Positions 34,291-47,487 of a DNA stretch of 64,000 bases are shown here, piece by piece (the stretch's first letter is position 1; every line of letters starts with the position of its first letter). Where the stretch lies: contig OX104112.1 in the NCBI GenBank assembly GCA_944474755.1, positions 89,355,756-89,419,755 on the forward strand, in the 5' to 3' direction. The stretch comes from Limnoperna fortunei. Taxonomy: Eukaryota > Mollusca > Bivalvia > Mytilida > Modiolidae. Made by a program: the position numbers and the translations under genes. The notes under the pieces were generated by a model. The model made no database searches, had not been told where the DNA came from, and worked only from the letters and a program-made list of their open reading frames with translations.

Positions 34291-34840
34291 GTAAAACACT
34301 TCGAATACGTTTTCAGTGCTGATTCGAGAAATGAACAAGAAATCTCTTTAAACGACCAAATAAAAGACAGATTACCAAAATACTATACTTGACAAAAACA
34401 TTGTTTGTCTTCTGCCTTCTACAGATGCTTAGTTTTTCTGAATAGTTAGTAAAATTGTTTATAGTTTAAACATATTTTATTGTTAAAAACCGAGAACACT
34501 CGAATCAGACACAAATTAAAGCAATTTAGAATCTCCGTGACTGATACAATATAAATGTATTTAATTTACTGCTGTCGAAAAAATATGTTTTACAATCCAG
34601 TTGGCAAAGATCAGACATAAAAATATACATGACCTAAAACAATACGTATCGACATTCAATTGAAACACAATTTACATAGCACAGACTTTGACAAAGAAAA
34701 AGACAACAACAAAAAACATTCCCCTCCAAACAAACTAACAACCAAACTTAACAAAACAAAACAGGTTGGGGTAGAACAATGATGCAACTCCGTTTTGCAG
34801 TAAAAGAGTAACTGTTTGTAATGGTCTAGCTTCTTTGATA

Positions 34841-35046
34841 TATACGCCTGTAAAAAATTTAAGCACCCCGAATATTTTTGTTTTTCGTTTATTGTAAATA
34901 AAGTTTAATTTTGATGATTTTGGTCAGTATTAATTCTTTAATGTATACGCCGGTAAAAAAGTTAAGCATCCACTAATATTTTTTGTTTTTCGTTTATTGT
35001 AAATAAAGTTTAACTTTGATGATTTTGGCCAATATTAATTCTTTAA
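34841..35046 (+). repeat. Tandem duplication of a Tc1/mariner-like terminal segment
   Basis: Two copies, period 103 bp, start TATACGCC(T/G)GTAAAAAA and share 'tttttgtttttcgtttattg' and 'ttgatgattttgg'. They stand immediately before the transposase relic, so they are probably its 5' terminal region, duplicated. Confidence 0.7.
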
Positions 35047-35049
35047 TGT

Positions 35050-35960
35050 ATGATTAAAAGGATGTGAGCGCTCATGTAAATATTTTTAATCAAGCGCGAT
35101 TTTCTGTCAACATGATGATTGCTGCCTTCATCACGTCGAAAGTGCACTATTGTTTCGTGAAACATATCGGTTTTTAAATCCCGAATTTCTAATTGCCAAA
35201 TCAATTCAAGTTAGCAGAGCAATTATACGGATATTAGAAGCACATAGATGGCAAATCATCGGCATGCATTTCTCTGGTATATCTTAAAAGGCTTTACGAC
35301 AAGGCTTTGCTTTCAATATGCAGTCATTAGTTGTTCGATCGGAAAACACACTGCCATGCATGACGTTAAAGACCGTTCCCGATCTGATCGACTATCTGTG
35401 ACAATCCAACGTGAGAATACACGGTACATTGGTTAGGCGAAATCCTTTTGAAATAAGCACTTGTCTCAAGAAACAATGGTTACTTGGTCGTAATATGTCA
35501 GCCTGAACAGTACGAAATCGTCTTAAAGCTGCAGGATAAGGTTAAGGAGAGTCATTAAATGCCCAATGCTTGATGATCGTCATCGCAGGGACTGGTTGGC
35601 CAGGTTCAGAGCAAAACAAAATTGGAAACTTAGAACCTGGCGATTTTTACTCCATGTAACTGATGGGCGAACCCGTGTTTGAAGGCATCAAAACACAGCT
35701 TACACGCCAAGAAACATTTGCCTTGCGGTGGGGTCCAGTTATGGTGTGGTGCTGTAAACCACGTGATCTAGAACTGGATCTGGTAACAATTATTGTCAAC
35801 CCTAATAGAAAAAAGTACACATGGAACATGCTTACACCTGTAGTTGTGGCTCATTTTGAAAACCACTCGTTGAGTCAAGACATGTTTTCATAAATGAAAA
35901 CGCTATACCTCTTCGTTCAAGTTTGGAACTTTCGCTGACAATACTTTTTAAATGCGACGT
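35050..35960 (+). mobile_element. Tc1/mariner-type transposase relic
   Basis: Around 35350-35436 the frame reads DVKDRSRSDRLSVTIQREN, the linker after the helix-turn-helix domain (consensus DRPRSGRPRVTT). Around 35570-35640 a second piece (DRHRRDWLARFRAKQNW) precedes the catalytic core. Around 35725-35850 the sequence reads RWGPVMVWCC, then TPVVVAHFENHSLS, corresponding to the GGGSVMVWGGI block and what follows. Frameshifts, stops and loss of the DE-DD catalytic blocks make it inactive. Confidence 0.75.
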
Positions 35961-36249
35961 GAAGGAACAAAGGCCGTCAATATTTTGATGAAATGATATG
36001 TAAAAAATAATACTTTTTTGTTAAAATAATGTTTCATGATGCCCAACAATGCATATTGTTGTTTGCTATAATAATTAAAAACGAATGGCAGTCCAATATT
36101 AGCCTAAAAGTGTTCGATTATGTGTAACTTGAAAAAACTATATTATAAGAACACTAGAATATGTCTTTTAAAGGAGAATTTCTTACATATATGTCTAAGT
36201 TTAAGTGTAGCAAGGAAGAAAGATTGCCAGAATAAAGTATTAAGACTTG

Positions 36250-37640
36250 TTAATTGAACAGAGTTATTTCGACTGCCACGTTAATTGTAAACTGCTGTTT
36301 CTGCCGGCATTAGATCTACATATATTATAAAAAGAGACAAGTTTTTTCCGTTTCCATCTACGGGCAAGAGTCTTCCATCCAGTCTCTGGAAAAACAGAAT
36401 CTGAACCTGCATACAATGAGTGAGTCCAATGATAAATTTCCCAAGTTGAAGATGTAGTTTTTTTTACCAGTTTAGCAATTGCTTGACAATAGTTCTCACA
36501 CACATAGCAGGGATATCGTAGAATTTGAACTCTTTGTTGTCTGTTGTCTTAATAGGACTTCACCCATCTTGGCAGGGTTCATTTACCATAATTCTTTAGT
36601 TTTAACATGAGACCTCTGTCAAAAACATGACTTATATCACAGAAAGTAATGACGTGTGCTAGTTTCCAATCAGACGAGAAAAAACGTACTTTTAGAGATT
36701 TGTTGAATAATACTGAGAGAGGAGTAGCAATCTTATATTTTAAAGCCTTTAACATTTTCTCACTTATTAGTTCAGTCCTACAGCCTTGTTCTGGTTGATT
36801 GTTACTTTAATATATATATAATATCTTGTTAAAACAACATTGCAGTGTTTTTTTTAGACTTTATCCTCCAATAATGAAACATTCTTTTCCCAAACCTCTA
36901 AGTTTGTAACGGAACATAAGTATTTGTTAAGTTTGTTAAGTATGCCACATTTGGCTTTATTGTCACAGATTAAATTCATTCTATTTTCTGGAATGTGTCG
37001 CATGTAGTTCGGACGTTAATTATGTATTACCATTTTAATTGTTTTCCAGTATAATATATTGTTTGAAAATGTAATGTCTCTAAGATTTTTTGTTTATATT
37101 CGGATAAAATGAAATGTAGCTTTTGCGTGTTTCTTTGTTTTGTTCACTTTGTTGCTGTGTTTGTGAAGGTTTTTTTTTCAACAAAATTTTCAAAGTCTAA
37201 TATTTTTGTCTTATAGATTTCCACAGGTTAGAGTTAAGCCAACTCTTGTCATCTCCTGTGATGACTACTTTTTGTAAAGGAATACAAATATTTAGAAATG
37301 TCTGTCCATTAAAATTGTGCAAGCTGTGTTTGGGTCAGTTTATACATAAGATTATGCCAGTTAATCTCCCTTACTTACTCCTTCATAATGTTGTAGTTAC
37401 CTCGCTTGTAATTCCATAAATTTTTATTGTCATCGTGGTCTCTTATCAGTCTGTTTATAGAAAAAGTATCGCTGTCAACCACTGGTATATTATCTGTTAC
37501 TAGAATTGTATCTTATAAAGTCTCGGTGTTATCAAAAAAGTACGTCGGATTTACCATTACGTTATTTAGAAAATCAGACGCATTTTTAGGTAATCTTGCC
37601 AAAAATTGTTAAGGGCACGACCAGATATAATGTTGTTATA
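36250..37640 (-). mobile_element. CR1/Jockey-like non-LTR retrotransposon relic
   Basis: Reading on the minus strand: an endonuclease-to-RT linker (LWNYKRGNYNIMKE at about 37420-37380, then INWHNLMYKL); a region before RT (LNKYLCSVTNLEVWEKNV, about 36930-36880); the RT start (LFNKSLKVRFFSSDWKLAHV, about 36740-36680) fused by deletion to DISHVFDRGLMLKLKNYG (about 36640-36590); and the C-terminal domain (SLYAGSDSVFPETGWKTL at about 36410-36350, then KLVSFYNI). Order and spacing fit one LINE copy with internal deletions. The YADD region is lost. Confidence 0.8.
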
Positions 37641-40600
37641 TTTATCCATAGCTTTCGGAATCATTTGTTAAACTGAATCAAATAATGTGATAGATAAATA
37701 TATTATATTTGCGATTTTGTGTATGTTCTGTTTCCTAAAATTATTGTTGAAACGTGTTTTGTAGCAATTTGTTTCTTTTATTAATTTGTATCATCTCTTG
37801 AAAAATTATATATTTATTTAGAAACTGTAAACTAGCTGAAAAAAAATTAATAAAATGGAAATTCTTTGTTGAAGGACAAGATAATCTTGAGATAGCAATG
37901 CATTTGTAATAACCGAAAACAACAATGAAATGTCTGATAATGAAATACGGTTTACAGTGCACAAGGACATTGGCATGAATTCGGTGAAAGTTAAATAATA
38001 TGATTTCAACTCAATTTCACTTAAATACTGAATGTCACGTATAAATTTATTGACATGAATTTAGTGACAAATTCACGTGAAAATTATAATTTAAAATACA
38101 TGTGTTTAATTTTAAAATAATAACGTTTTGTTATTATAAATAAAGCAGCGGTTTTTTTTCATTTTGATAGGGAGATATTCTATAGTAAATTTTGACCTAC
38201 CTATTTGGATCGGACCTGAACTAAGAACTAGGAACAGGCGATTGCTGTTTGTCAAAATACCATTTAAGCATGATGAAAGCAGACAAAAGTTTGTAAACAA
38301 TATTATGTCTGAAAAATGGCTGACTTACAATGTAAAATTCCCGTAGCAAAAAGTCAAGGACGATGTCAACAATAGTGGCATAATATTTAATATGGACAGG
38401 TTGTAGTGGATAATTTTTTCAACTTGATTTTCGTTATAAAAAGGTACAATAAGTAAAAGGAAAAATTGCAAGCAAACAAAAACGAACGCCTTCCACGGGT
38501 TGTGACTTTTTAGTATAGTTGTAATTTTGTCCATATATTTTTTATCGCCCTGTACAATAAGATTACACAAACATTACAATACTATGATAGAAAAGAAGTT
38601 TAAAAAGCAACACCGTCTGATGCTTCAAACGCCATATTTACTAAATGTTTTGTGGAAGTATTACAAGAAAATGGAGAGTTTATCTTTTATTTGAACAAAA
38701 ACAAGATGGGTTGGTCGAGCTTTTGATTTTTTGACAAAACACAAATAATTGTAATTGTAAATTGCTCCTTATAAAGACTTAGGATAGTTGAATAGTTGGT
38801 AAGCACTGATCATGTGACCCAATAGTAACATTTCTAACCGCTGACAACACATACGACATAAGAGATGTATATTATGTATCAATTAAGTCATGATGACTGC
38901 CATTGAACTTCCAAAGAGATAACATAAGCTTTGGTCAAATCAATTTTCTTTTAATAATTCCACGAAATATTTAGTAGATATGGTGTTTGAAGCCTCAGAC
39001 GGTGTTGTGTTTTATACTTATGTATACATGTATACTTATCTATACATGGATTCATATTTACAGCGCACCAGATATTTCTTGGCCGTTATTTTTGCATAAC
39101 ATGAAAAAAAGAAAACGTTTTTACAAAGGAGGTTACTCAACCTTTTGCTCACCACATATATCTTTACAATATAAATTATAGCAATTTCATAGTCCACTCG
39201 TTTATATTCTTACTTATTGTATATTGCAAACATGTATTCTTTTTCCAGGTGTGCCAGGCGCGAAAATTATTGCAAGATATTGTTCTACCGGCCATGGTTT
39301 CAACCAAATTAAACTGGTAGTCGACTAAAATTCTATGACCACGTATACATGTTAATCCTTTCTTATTTACCATATTTAATATGATTAAGAATGAAATGCT
39401 GTTTAGTCAACCTTGCACATTTAATGTTGTTGTGATAATGGTTATTGTCTTGTTGTAAATTGCTCTTCGTTCAAAGTAAATTTTACCGCAAAAGATAGAG
39501 ATATTTCTTAAGGCATGTTTAAGTTTAAATGGCAAAGTCACTAGTAGTAACGGCACAGTTTTTGTAATTGTAATTTAGAACACACTCACGTGGAGAATCA
39601 GCGCAAAAATGAAAGATATGAATTGTGAGAAACGGTAAAACGGAAAGCAACTGGGAAATTTCAGCTACACTTTCAAAGGTTTGTCTAAAATGTATCTAAA
39701 TATAATATGTATTTCATTTCAAAATCGGCTTTAAGATTTAATTTATGACCCGTTTGTTAATAGAAATAGTTTTATATATCAAATTTTAAAGCAATCTTTA
39801 AAAACACTATTATGTGTTCTTATCCGAATTTGATATAGTTTTATAGTATTACATTATGACATGTTTCTACTAAAAATCCTGCTTCCACCTATCGGTGGTG
39901 TGCAAGGCGGAGGGCAGAATTGTCTGCTAAACGGAAGAGGTATAAATACCCATTAAATATTAAAAATTGACTGAAATTGTCTAATTTATACATGTACATT
40001 AATTTACCTTTATTTTACGCTATATTAAAATGTTTCATACAAAGGATTAACTCAAATGAGTGCTTGATCATTTTACCCACTGTTCTTTGGCCAAAACCTA
40101 TTTGTTGTTTTGTTTTGACATACCAAATAGCCCAAACGTTGAGGAACTATGACTTTTTACACTCATGGTATAAGGTAAAAAGTTTCCCACGTGGTCCTTA
40201 AGATATTTACTGTTTATGAGCTTTGTTCCCATAGAATAATGACTCGGATGTTTGAGAAAGCAATCATACTCTGATATAACAAAATAATGTATCAGTAAAA
40301 ACTAGTCAGAATTAGAAAATGTTTGTTAACTTTATACATTTGTATAATACCATTATATATTATTTATCTTTAAAATACATTTGTAGTAAACATTTACGTT
40401 TGATTGTATTGTTTGGTTGTTTGAATGATGTTTAACGTCATTTTAAGCAATCATTCAGCTTTATCACGGCGTCTTGTTTTTATTGGGTTACCAGAATGAT
40501 TCCGTACCCTATAACAGGGATAATTTAAATTGCTCGGGTATATTTTTTATGATATGTATTCGTGGCTTCAAAACAGGGTGCAAAATATGCTGGTGTGATG

Positions 40601-41720
40601 ACACATGAATTGCGTCTTAATAAGGTAGTCTTGTTGATTACCGTCTTCTTACCGTGTAATATTGTATTATTATTATTTAAACTTGCATCGATTGCTACGT
40701 TAACCTTTATAGCCAGACATGTCTGTGTCAAATGCTATCTATATATTTGTTTTATCTCTGACATACTGAAAAAAAAATTAATAGTACAAAGTTACAATCA
40801 ATATATAAATGACAATTGACAACATCATATGTTATGACGCCATTGTTACCAAATATTAATAAGCAGAACATTTTCTCTTTTTTATTTTATTAATCCTATA
40901 AAAAGACTTTAATACTTGAAAACATAGAGGCGTCCTGCCGAAAAACAAGAGTCACTATTTTATTAATAAATAGTTCCATTATAGATTTAAAATAAATTAA
41001 AATTAAAATTAAAATTAAACTTAAATTTGCAAGATACATTTTTAGGAGTCCAGAAATCGAAAGCATCAATTTGAATTGATGTTCGCAAATATCGTCCCCA
41101 CTAACGCTTCGTTAGTTATCATATTTGTAATAACGAAATTACAAAACCAATGTCGGCAAATCTTCAAATAGATTATGTATGTAGCTGTTCCTGATTGGAA
41201 CTATATTCCGCTTTCAGCTTTTTAATTAACATAGTTTTAGACAATAAAGTGGGAACCTCAAACCGTTGACGGGTAGCAGGGTTCAATGCGCCTTTTTTCT
41301 GAAAGTCTATGATATCACACCTATCGCAAACTGAAATCTACATTCTTTTATTATTTACTCCAAAATTTTAATTTAAAAAAATTTAATGAAAGGCATATCT
41401 AAACTAGCATATCAAAGTTTAACGGTTTAAGTGCAAAAGTTTTGGCTGAACCAAGTTCTGTGTTGAATAAATAATAAAAATAAAATTTTAAACAGGGAAT
41501 ATAATTCTTACAAAAATTCTTAATATTCATTCATTCCCATTTATCAAACTTTGATAAAAAAAAAGTACTACAGGTAGGCATTGAAAAGTTGGATAATGAG
41601 ATAAAATGTAATTTAGAACAGAAACTGTAAATATAGCTTGGACTCTGTGACATATAATAAATATGACAAAATTTAGGACATAAATTAGGTCATTCCAAAA
41701 CTTGTACATCCTTTTACAGC
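37641..41720. other. Intergenic DNA, no gene seen
   Basis: AT-rich, with short chance frames only. It contains one SINE fragment (40409-40512). A GC-richer patch at about 39877-39945 ('cctatcggtggtgtgcaag') has no recognisable content. Confidence 0.5.
40409..40512 (-). repeat. SINE family A, 3' fragment
   Basis: The reverse complement contains 'ccaataaaaacaagacgcc', 'gtgataaagctgaatgattg' and 'acgttaaacatcattcaaac', as in the full-length copy at 24363-24616. Confidence 0.75.
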
Positions 41721-41729
41721 ATTGCAAAG

Positions 41730-42650
41730 TGTACATGAAAAAATGTTAAATGAACTTAATACCATGTTTTTCAGATTTATTTGGAGTGGGAAGGTTGACA
41801 AAATTCGTCGAAATACTATTATTGGGCCTTCGGCATGGGCGGATTAAATATGATACACTTGCAATTTTTTATTGCATATTTGAAATGTAGTTGGATAAAG
41901 AGATTTTATGATAATTGTGAGGGACCTTGGCAAACACTTTTTGTGTTTCTCTTGCAAGTTTTGGTGGTGACTTTGTTTTAAAACTACTACCAGATAAAAT
42001 GAAGGAAATAGGTAATAGATTAATTAATATGTTTTGGAAAGATGTTTTATTTAGTTTAGCAAATGCAAAACCAGACACAAAGCATAGTATAAAAGAAGTC
42101 TTGTCCCTAGATATTCCTAATTTTGTACCATTAGATGAATTTCTATGTTATAGTAAATGGAAAGATTTCGGAATTTCACAGTTGTTTGATATTATTGACC
42201 ATTAGATAAAAGATTTTATTATTTTTCAAAGGTTAAAAGATAAAGTTCATTCTGCTAACTTTTTAAAATACTTTTGCTTACTTTCTAGTTTTCCTATTTC
42301 TATGAAAAAGTTGAAAAAGCTGAAGTAGATCATAGAAATGTTAACAATATGAGAATTGAAGATTCTCTGATTTGTAATATTTTAAAAGTTAAAAAAACCG
42401 AAATTTATCTATTGTTTTCTAAGGGATAAAGTTTTTTATACACCTACTGATAAATTTGTGAAGTAGGAAGAACAACTTAATTGAGAAGTGAATGATTGGA
42501 CAAAATAAACAGATAGAACAATTCCAGATTGATACTATGTTTCCATAATATGCTGTTTTTGCTTTACATTTATCTCCATATTTACTGTTTAAACATTTGT
42601 CTTTGAATATGAGCATTCTTTGTGTGAAAGTGATAATGAAAGATTTTTAA
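41730..42650 (+). mobile_element. L1/Tx1-like LINE, 3' part (relic)
   Basis: The sequence after the RT core reads LNELNTMFFRFIWSGKVDKI (about 41745-41805), then (shifted) GMGGLNMIHLQFFIAYLKCS and WIKRFYDNCEGPW. Next comes the 92-codon frame 41927-42205 (NMFWKDVLFS, KEVLSLDIP, CYSKWKDFGISQLFDI). Traces of the C-terminal end follow (about 42450-42500, EEQLN...VNDW). The 'FIW..K..KI+R', GGL and 'WKD.GI' landmarks fit the C-terminal domain of L1/Tx1-group elements. Broken by frameshifts and stops; no RT catalytic core in the window. Confidence 0.65.
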
Positions 42651-43049
42651 AAATCTATTTTTTTGTGTTTTTGTACATAAGTTCATATTAAAAAGTCAGC
42701 CTATACCCTAATACATCCTTGTCAGGTAATGATAGATTTGGTAATTGTAAAATCACGACTCTAAAAAGAAATAAAAGATAAAAAAAAATTTAGGACCTTA
42801 ATTTTACAATTTAAATTTCAGAAATAAAGTATATAATAAGTAAATGTTTTTATTTTGACATTTCTAATATCGGACAAAAATGATGTATTCATGTGAATTA
42901 TATAAAATAAAGCAACTAGCATAATGGTATAAATTATAGCACTATAAAATGCCTATACAATAAGCTCTACTGTATACAAATATAATACTGTCAATCTATC
43001 TGTAATAGGTGTTATGCTGCATCAGTGTAGTGATACAGGTCAATCTGTC

Positions 43050-43841
43050 TTTGCTCAAGTCTCTGTTTTCCAGTCTGCTGTCAATGTTGAGATATGTATG
43101 TTTTTGAAGTTTTCGTCGTATGCCGTCAAAGTATTGTACTAACTTTATTTACATGGCTGCCTGTCTGTTTTGCTGTTTCTGTATCTGGAGAAACAGGTTC
43201 GGGTGGACTCTATATAGCTTATTGTTTAGTTTGTAGTACCAGCCTTCCAAGTGTTTTGTTGCTGTAAGCACAACAGTGGAGTGATGATTCCATCTGTCAA
43301 TCTGTTTTAACCCATTGCTCTGTAACATAATCATTTGAACTGTCATTTGTTTGGTTGTCATCTAGTGCTTGGAACCAAACATTGTCAACTTGGTTAGGTG
43401 GTACCAAAGGTAAGGCAGATGCTCGTGTGACGTATATGGGGTAGTGCTGGGTTGTTCTTGTACTGCTTGGTAAGACTATGATCAGCGTCATCAGCGAGTA
43501 AAATGTTTTCGCCTACAGTAGTCTCTCTATTCAAATTCAAGTTATGCTGTCTCTAGTGGCGGGTTTTTGTGGGAGCTTGGTATTACGTCGTCGGTAAAGT
43601 GATGATTCACAAATGTTGGTATTTTTTTCACAACCTGTTTTGTTTCGTCGTTTAAGTCTCTGATTCTGAATAGTATGATTTCGCTTTCGTATATGCTTTT
43701 TAGTGGATCTACGCATAATCTGGATCTCTCTTGTAAATGTGCCACAAACTTTTTTGCATGTATGTTATTGTCCCCAGCAACTTCAAGATGGTGACTTCGA
43801 GCGTGAGCATTAATGTCTGCTCTTACTTCTGCGTTTGCCAT
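43050..43841 (-). pseudogene. MULE-like transposase remnant with the core deleted
   Basis: The N-terminal piece (43841-43542) starts MANAEVRADINAHARSHHLE and includes a stretch (KKFVAHLQERSRLCVDPLKS) like the region before the catalytic domain in FLYWCH-associated MULE proteins of invertebrates. The C-terminal piece (43491-43060, one frameshift and one stop) reads DRWNHHSTVVLTATKHLEGW, then YYKLNNKLYRVHPNLFLQIQ, matching the family's '(N)HLEGWHxKLNxxxGxAHPNIF' block. The DDE core between them is missing. It may represent the transposase family behind the Mutator-type elements at 7430 and 54498, but no shared termini were found here. Confidence 0.55.
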
Positions 43842-45304
43842 TTTGCAATGCTAGAACTTTGTTGTTGTCTTTGGTTTATATGTCTAAATTTTAACTTACA
43901 ATGATTTTTATGCATTTTACTTATTTATATTTGACATTTTGATGACATGCGAGCATGTGTTTCTAACCGACTACTATTCATGTGCATAACTTAGCTTGAG
44001 ATCTTTTTACTGTTAGATATTTGACATTTTGAGTACTGAGCTGAGCTTCTGTAATATGTGAAACATTATATTTATGAAATCTTAAATTTTTAAGATATAA
44101 AAAAACACCATTATTATGTCGTAGACTGGCAAAACCCTAGATTGAACGTTTGTTAGTGTTGAGTAATCCATTTACTCCACCGTGGTAGTTGGTCGAAGTT
44201 CGGCAATCGAAGTTCGGATACATGGTAGAAAAGCAGGTTCCAATAAATTCCTACTAGCGACCGGCGTGTCCAATGTACCGTTAGCCTATTCCACTATCCG
44301 ACATGGGAAAGAGTTTTTTCCTACTTTGACATCAGAATGACAAAATGCTTACTTAAATCAAACCTGAAACTAAAACCAATATACTGAAATCCAACATAAT
44401 ACAGGGACAACCAATCTAATGAGATAAAACATTACAACTACAACTTACCAATTCGATTCAACCTAACCAAATATTTGACTTTAAAAGCCCAACATGGACC
44501 AAACTTACCAGGACCAGACGGAACTAACCATTCCAGTATAATCTAAGATTATCAAGGGAAATGATCAATCCAATATGATCTATTTTCTCTCTTTTGGCAG
44601 AATGTTTTGTAACACGAGTATAGAGCCTGAAAACTTATTTACTAAATTTTTGTATTTGATAAGGTATAGATGTATAATGCATTTAAGTTAATTCACGTCG
44701 CACATCATCGTGTTCGTACCATGACACAAGACTACCAACTAAAAATAACAAATTCGAAATAAGTATGATGAATTAAAATCGTTTCTTATCAATTTACTAC
44801 AAAACTACAAAATCAGATCCCATTATAAGCTACTGCTATCGCTATTTTATTGCATTATAATGTGAAAAAAACAAAAAGTTTTTAAGGAATAATTAACATC
44901 TGATCTGATATTATATTAGAAATTGTTCGATACATGGAGATATATTCCATCGCAAAAGGTAAAAAACTCGCCTTATTATTTACCTAGTGCAACCTTGCTT
45001 CTGTCCAAGAAAGTAAACATGCCATTTTTTACACCTTTTTTAATCTAAACTTTAAATTAACTGTAAATGAAAATCACTTAGTACTTACTTAGTTCTTTAA
45101 TACTTAGATGTGATTTCATTTGTAATGCTTTTAGTATTAGGAAACAATATGAATCAATGAACTTTTATGATAAACCATACATAAACATAGCTACAGAGAA
45201 GACAAAAAATTATTTACGTAATAAATCTATGTAGCTTGTTGAAAGAAAATTTGTTTTGCATTCTTTTTCTCTGAGTATATGGTCGGTCTGATTAAAATCA
45301 GCTG

Positions 45305-45381
45305 TTATGTTCGCTCCGTATACTAAGTTACTACGCCAATAACTTAGTGGTATAGTTACGTAGAATACGGAGCAAACATAA
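45305..45381. repeat. Small foldback element (77 bp)
   Basis: Outer arms TTATGTTCGCTCCGTAT (45305-45321) and ATACGGAGCAAACATAA (45365-45381) pair at 16 of 17 positions. An inner pair CTAAGTTA/TAACTTAG (45323-45347) is nested inside. No target duplication was evident. Confidence 0.75.
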
Positions 45382-46480
45382 TTTAAATATTTACATAATT
45401 ATAAAAATATGTCGGTTAGTACTTTTCTCCATCTGATTAGAAGGATTGACAAGACATGATGAAATAGAATTCATCGCACACATACCTAGATCAGCAAAGA
45501 TGGCATCGTGGTTTATGTCTAGGAATCCCTTAACACCTCTCCGTTTCTTTTTGTAATCGATGCTTATCAGTTATATATTTAAAAAATGTTATTGCAATTA
45601 TTTAAAGGAAGTATTGATAAAACCAATTCATGCTTAAAAGAAGGTAGCATTAAGGCATATAGTGTTTGTCGAAGTTGGTGAGACGGTCCGAGTTGTCTTC
45701 TGGCCAGACTGCCGTCCAACGTGGTAGACATATTCATTTATTGGTACTTAACATTTTTGTCATCTAGTATTTAACATGGCGGCCAAACATTTTATGACAA
45801 AATCTTTCGAAGATTGTATAGTCATGTTACAAATGTACTTCAATTGATCCTTTGAAAAGTGTTATCAACAAATCCACGATGCCCACCAGAGTAGAAAAAA
45901 TCTTAACATAGAAAACAAAAGTAACATTAATAAACATTGCAAATTTTTAGATACTATTCATAAATAGATATTAAGATTGAATTAAACATTGATATTTCGA
46001 CAAGTGTAATGTATCGCTAATTATTGGAATTTTAACAACTTTTCAATGAAAGATAATGTACGAAGCACAATTTGCGTTATCAATGGTACCGGTTCGACTA
46101 GATGCAATGTAACCTTCTAGTTGTGAAGATTGAACTTTGATTTTTGTTGTATTTTTGGTAGATTTATGTTTTAATATAACATAATTATAATACTCACAGT
46201 GTGTATTTACACGTAAATTAAGTATTCAAATAGGTTTTCATTAGGCCGTGGTCACCTGCTAATTTAGGCGTATATCTTGTATGAAGTTGATCCTTGTTTT
46301 GTTTACATTTTTATGGTTTTATCTGTTATTATTTTTGTAGGTATATATATCTGGACTTTTCCTTACAGTTCAGTTTGAAATTTTAATTTTAATTTTATTA
46401 GTTAAGAACAAAATGGATTCATCATACTTATGAAGTCATCCCCAGAATAGAATATTTACATATAATATATACACGAACGC

Positions 46481-46481
<1 letters not shown>

Positions 46482-46531
<50 letters not shown>
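46482..46531 (+). repeat. (AAT)n microsatellite
   Basis: About 16 uninterrupted AAT units. Confidence 0.95.
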
Positions 46532-46533
<2 letters not shown>

Positions 46534-47487
46534 GTTTACTATAAAAAATGAATAAGACTTAAGTGCAAGATTACACTTGCATTATAACATGACAGTGCTA
46601 AAAAGAGTATAGTTAGTCTTTATGCGTAATTAACATTTGAAATACATAAATCTATTTATATAACCTTACTTTCTATTTATACAATAATTAAATCTCATAT
46701 ATATGCAACATGACTTTAGCTTAAAATACATATCAAACTGATTGATCGGGTGTTTATACATTAATACGATACTCGTTAAACAGACAAATTAAGAATAAAA
46801 CTATACCAAGTCAAGTTCAGGCCAACGGGATCACGATATCCACTTGGTACGCAAATCGTACAGCAAAAACAAATTATAACTGACAGCAGTTTTCTTACAT
46901 ATGCAAATTAAATTATTATAATTATTATAAAAATTAACCTAGTGCAGATACAGATACTTTAGTTCTCTAAACCAAAAAGAACAACGGTACAGAGGATCTA
47001 ATTTACCACATAAAGTTCGCGACTACAATATATACAAAGCAAATAAGATTTTAAAAGGGAACACACTCGTGTTCACTTGTTACTACAAACTAGAAAACTT
47101 GATGACTGTTAAACATCAAAATGAAAACTCATCCAAATTTCAAAATGCTGATAAACTGTAAAACCAATATAACACAAGGAACATAATATAATTTTGTAAC
47201 AACGGAGGATCTCGGAAATTGGAACTGCCAAAATAAACCTTAACTAATGTATGCGCGATATGTAAAATTTCTTTATTTTCATATCAAAATCGAAGTAATT
47301 CATGGCTGCCCCAATTTTAAGGATTATTTAAATATGGGTAGGATTTATATTCATGATATGAATTATTTCTCAAATATAAAATTCACCAAACGAAAAATAC
47401 ACTTTTTCTTTTGAATGGACAGCTGAGCGCAACAAAATAAAGCTATCACGTCAATAATACTATTACAAAACACAACTTTTTTTTATT

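Larger units (their letters stand above)
43842..47481. other. Intergenic DNA downstream of the receptor gene
   Basis: No convincing coding sequence. Contains a small foldback (45305-45381) and an AAT microsatellite. A less AT-rich patch at about 44150-44340 ('gaccggcgtgtccaatgtac') shows no recognisable feature. Confidence 0.45.
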
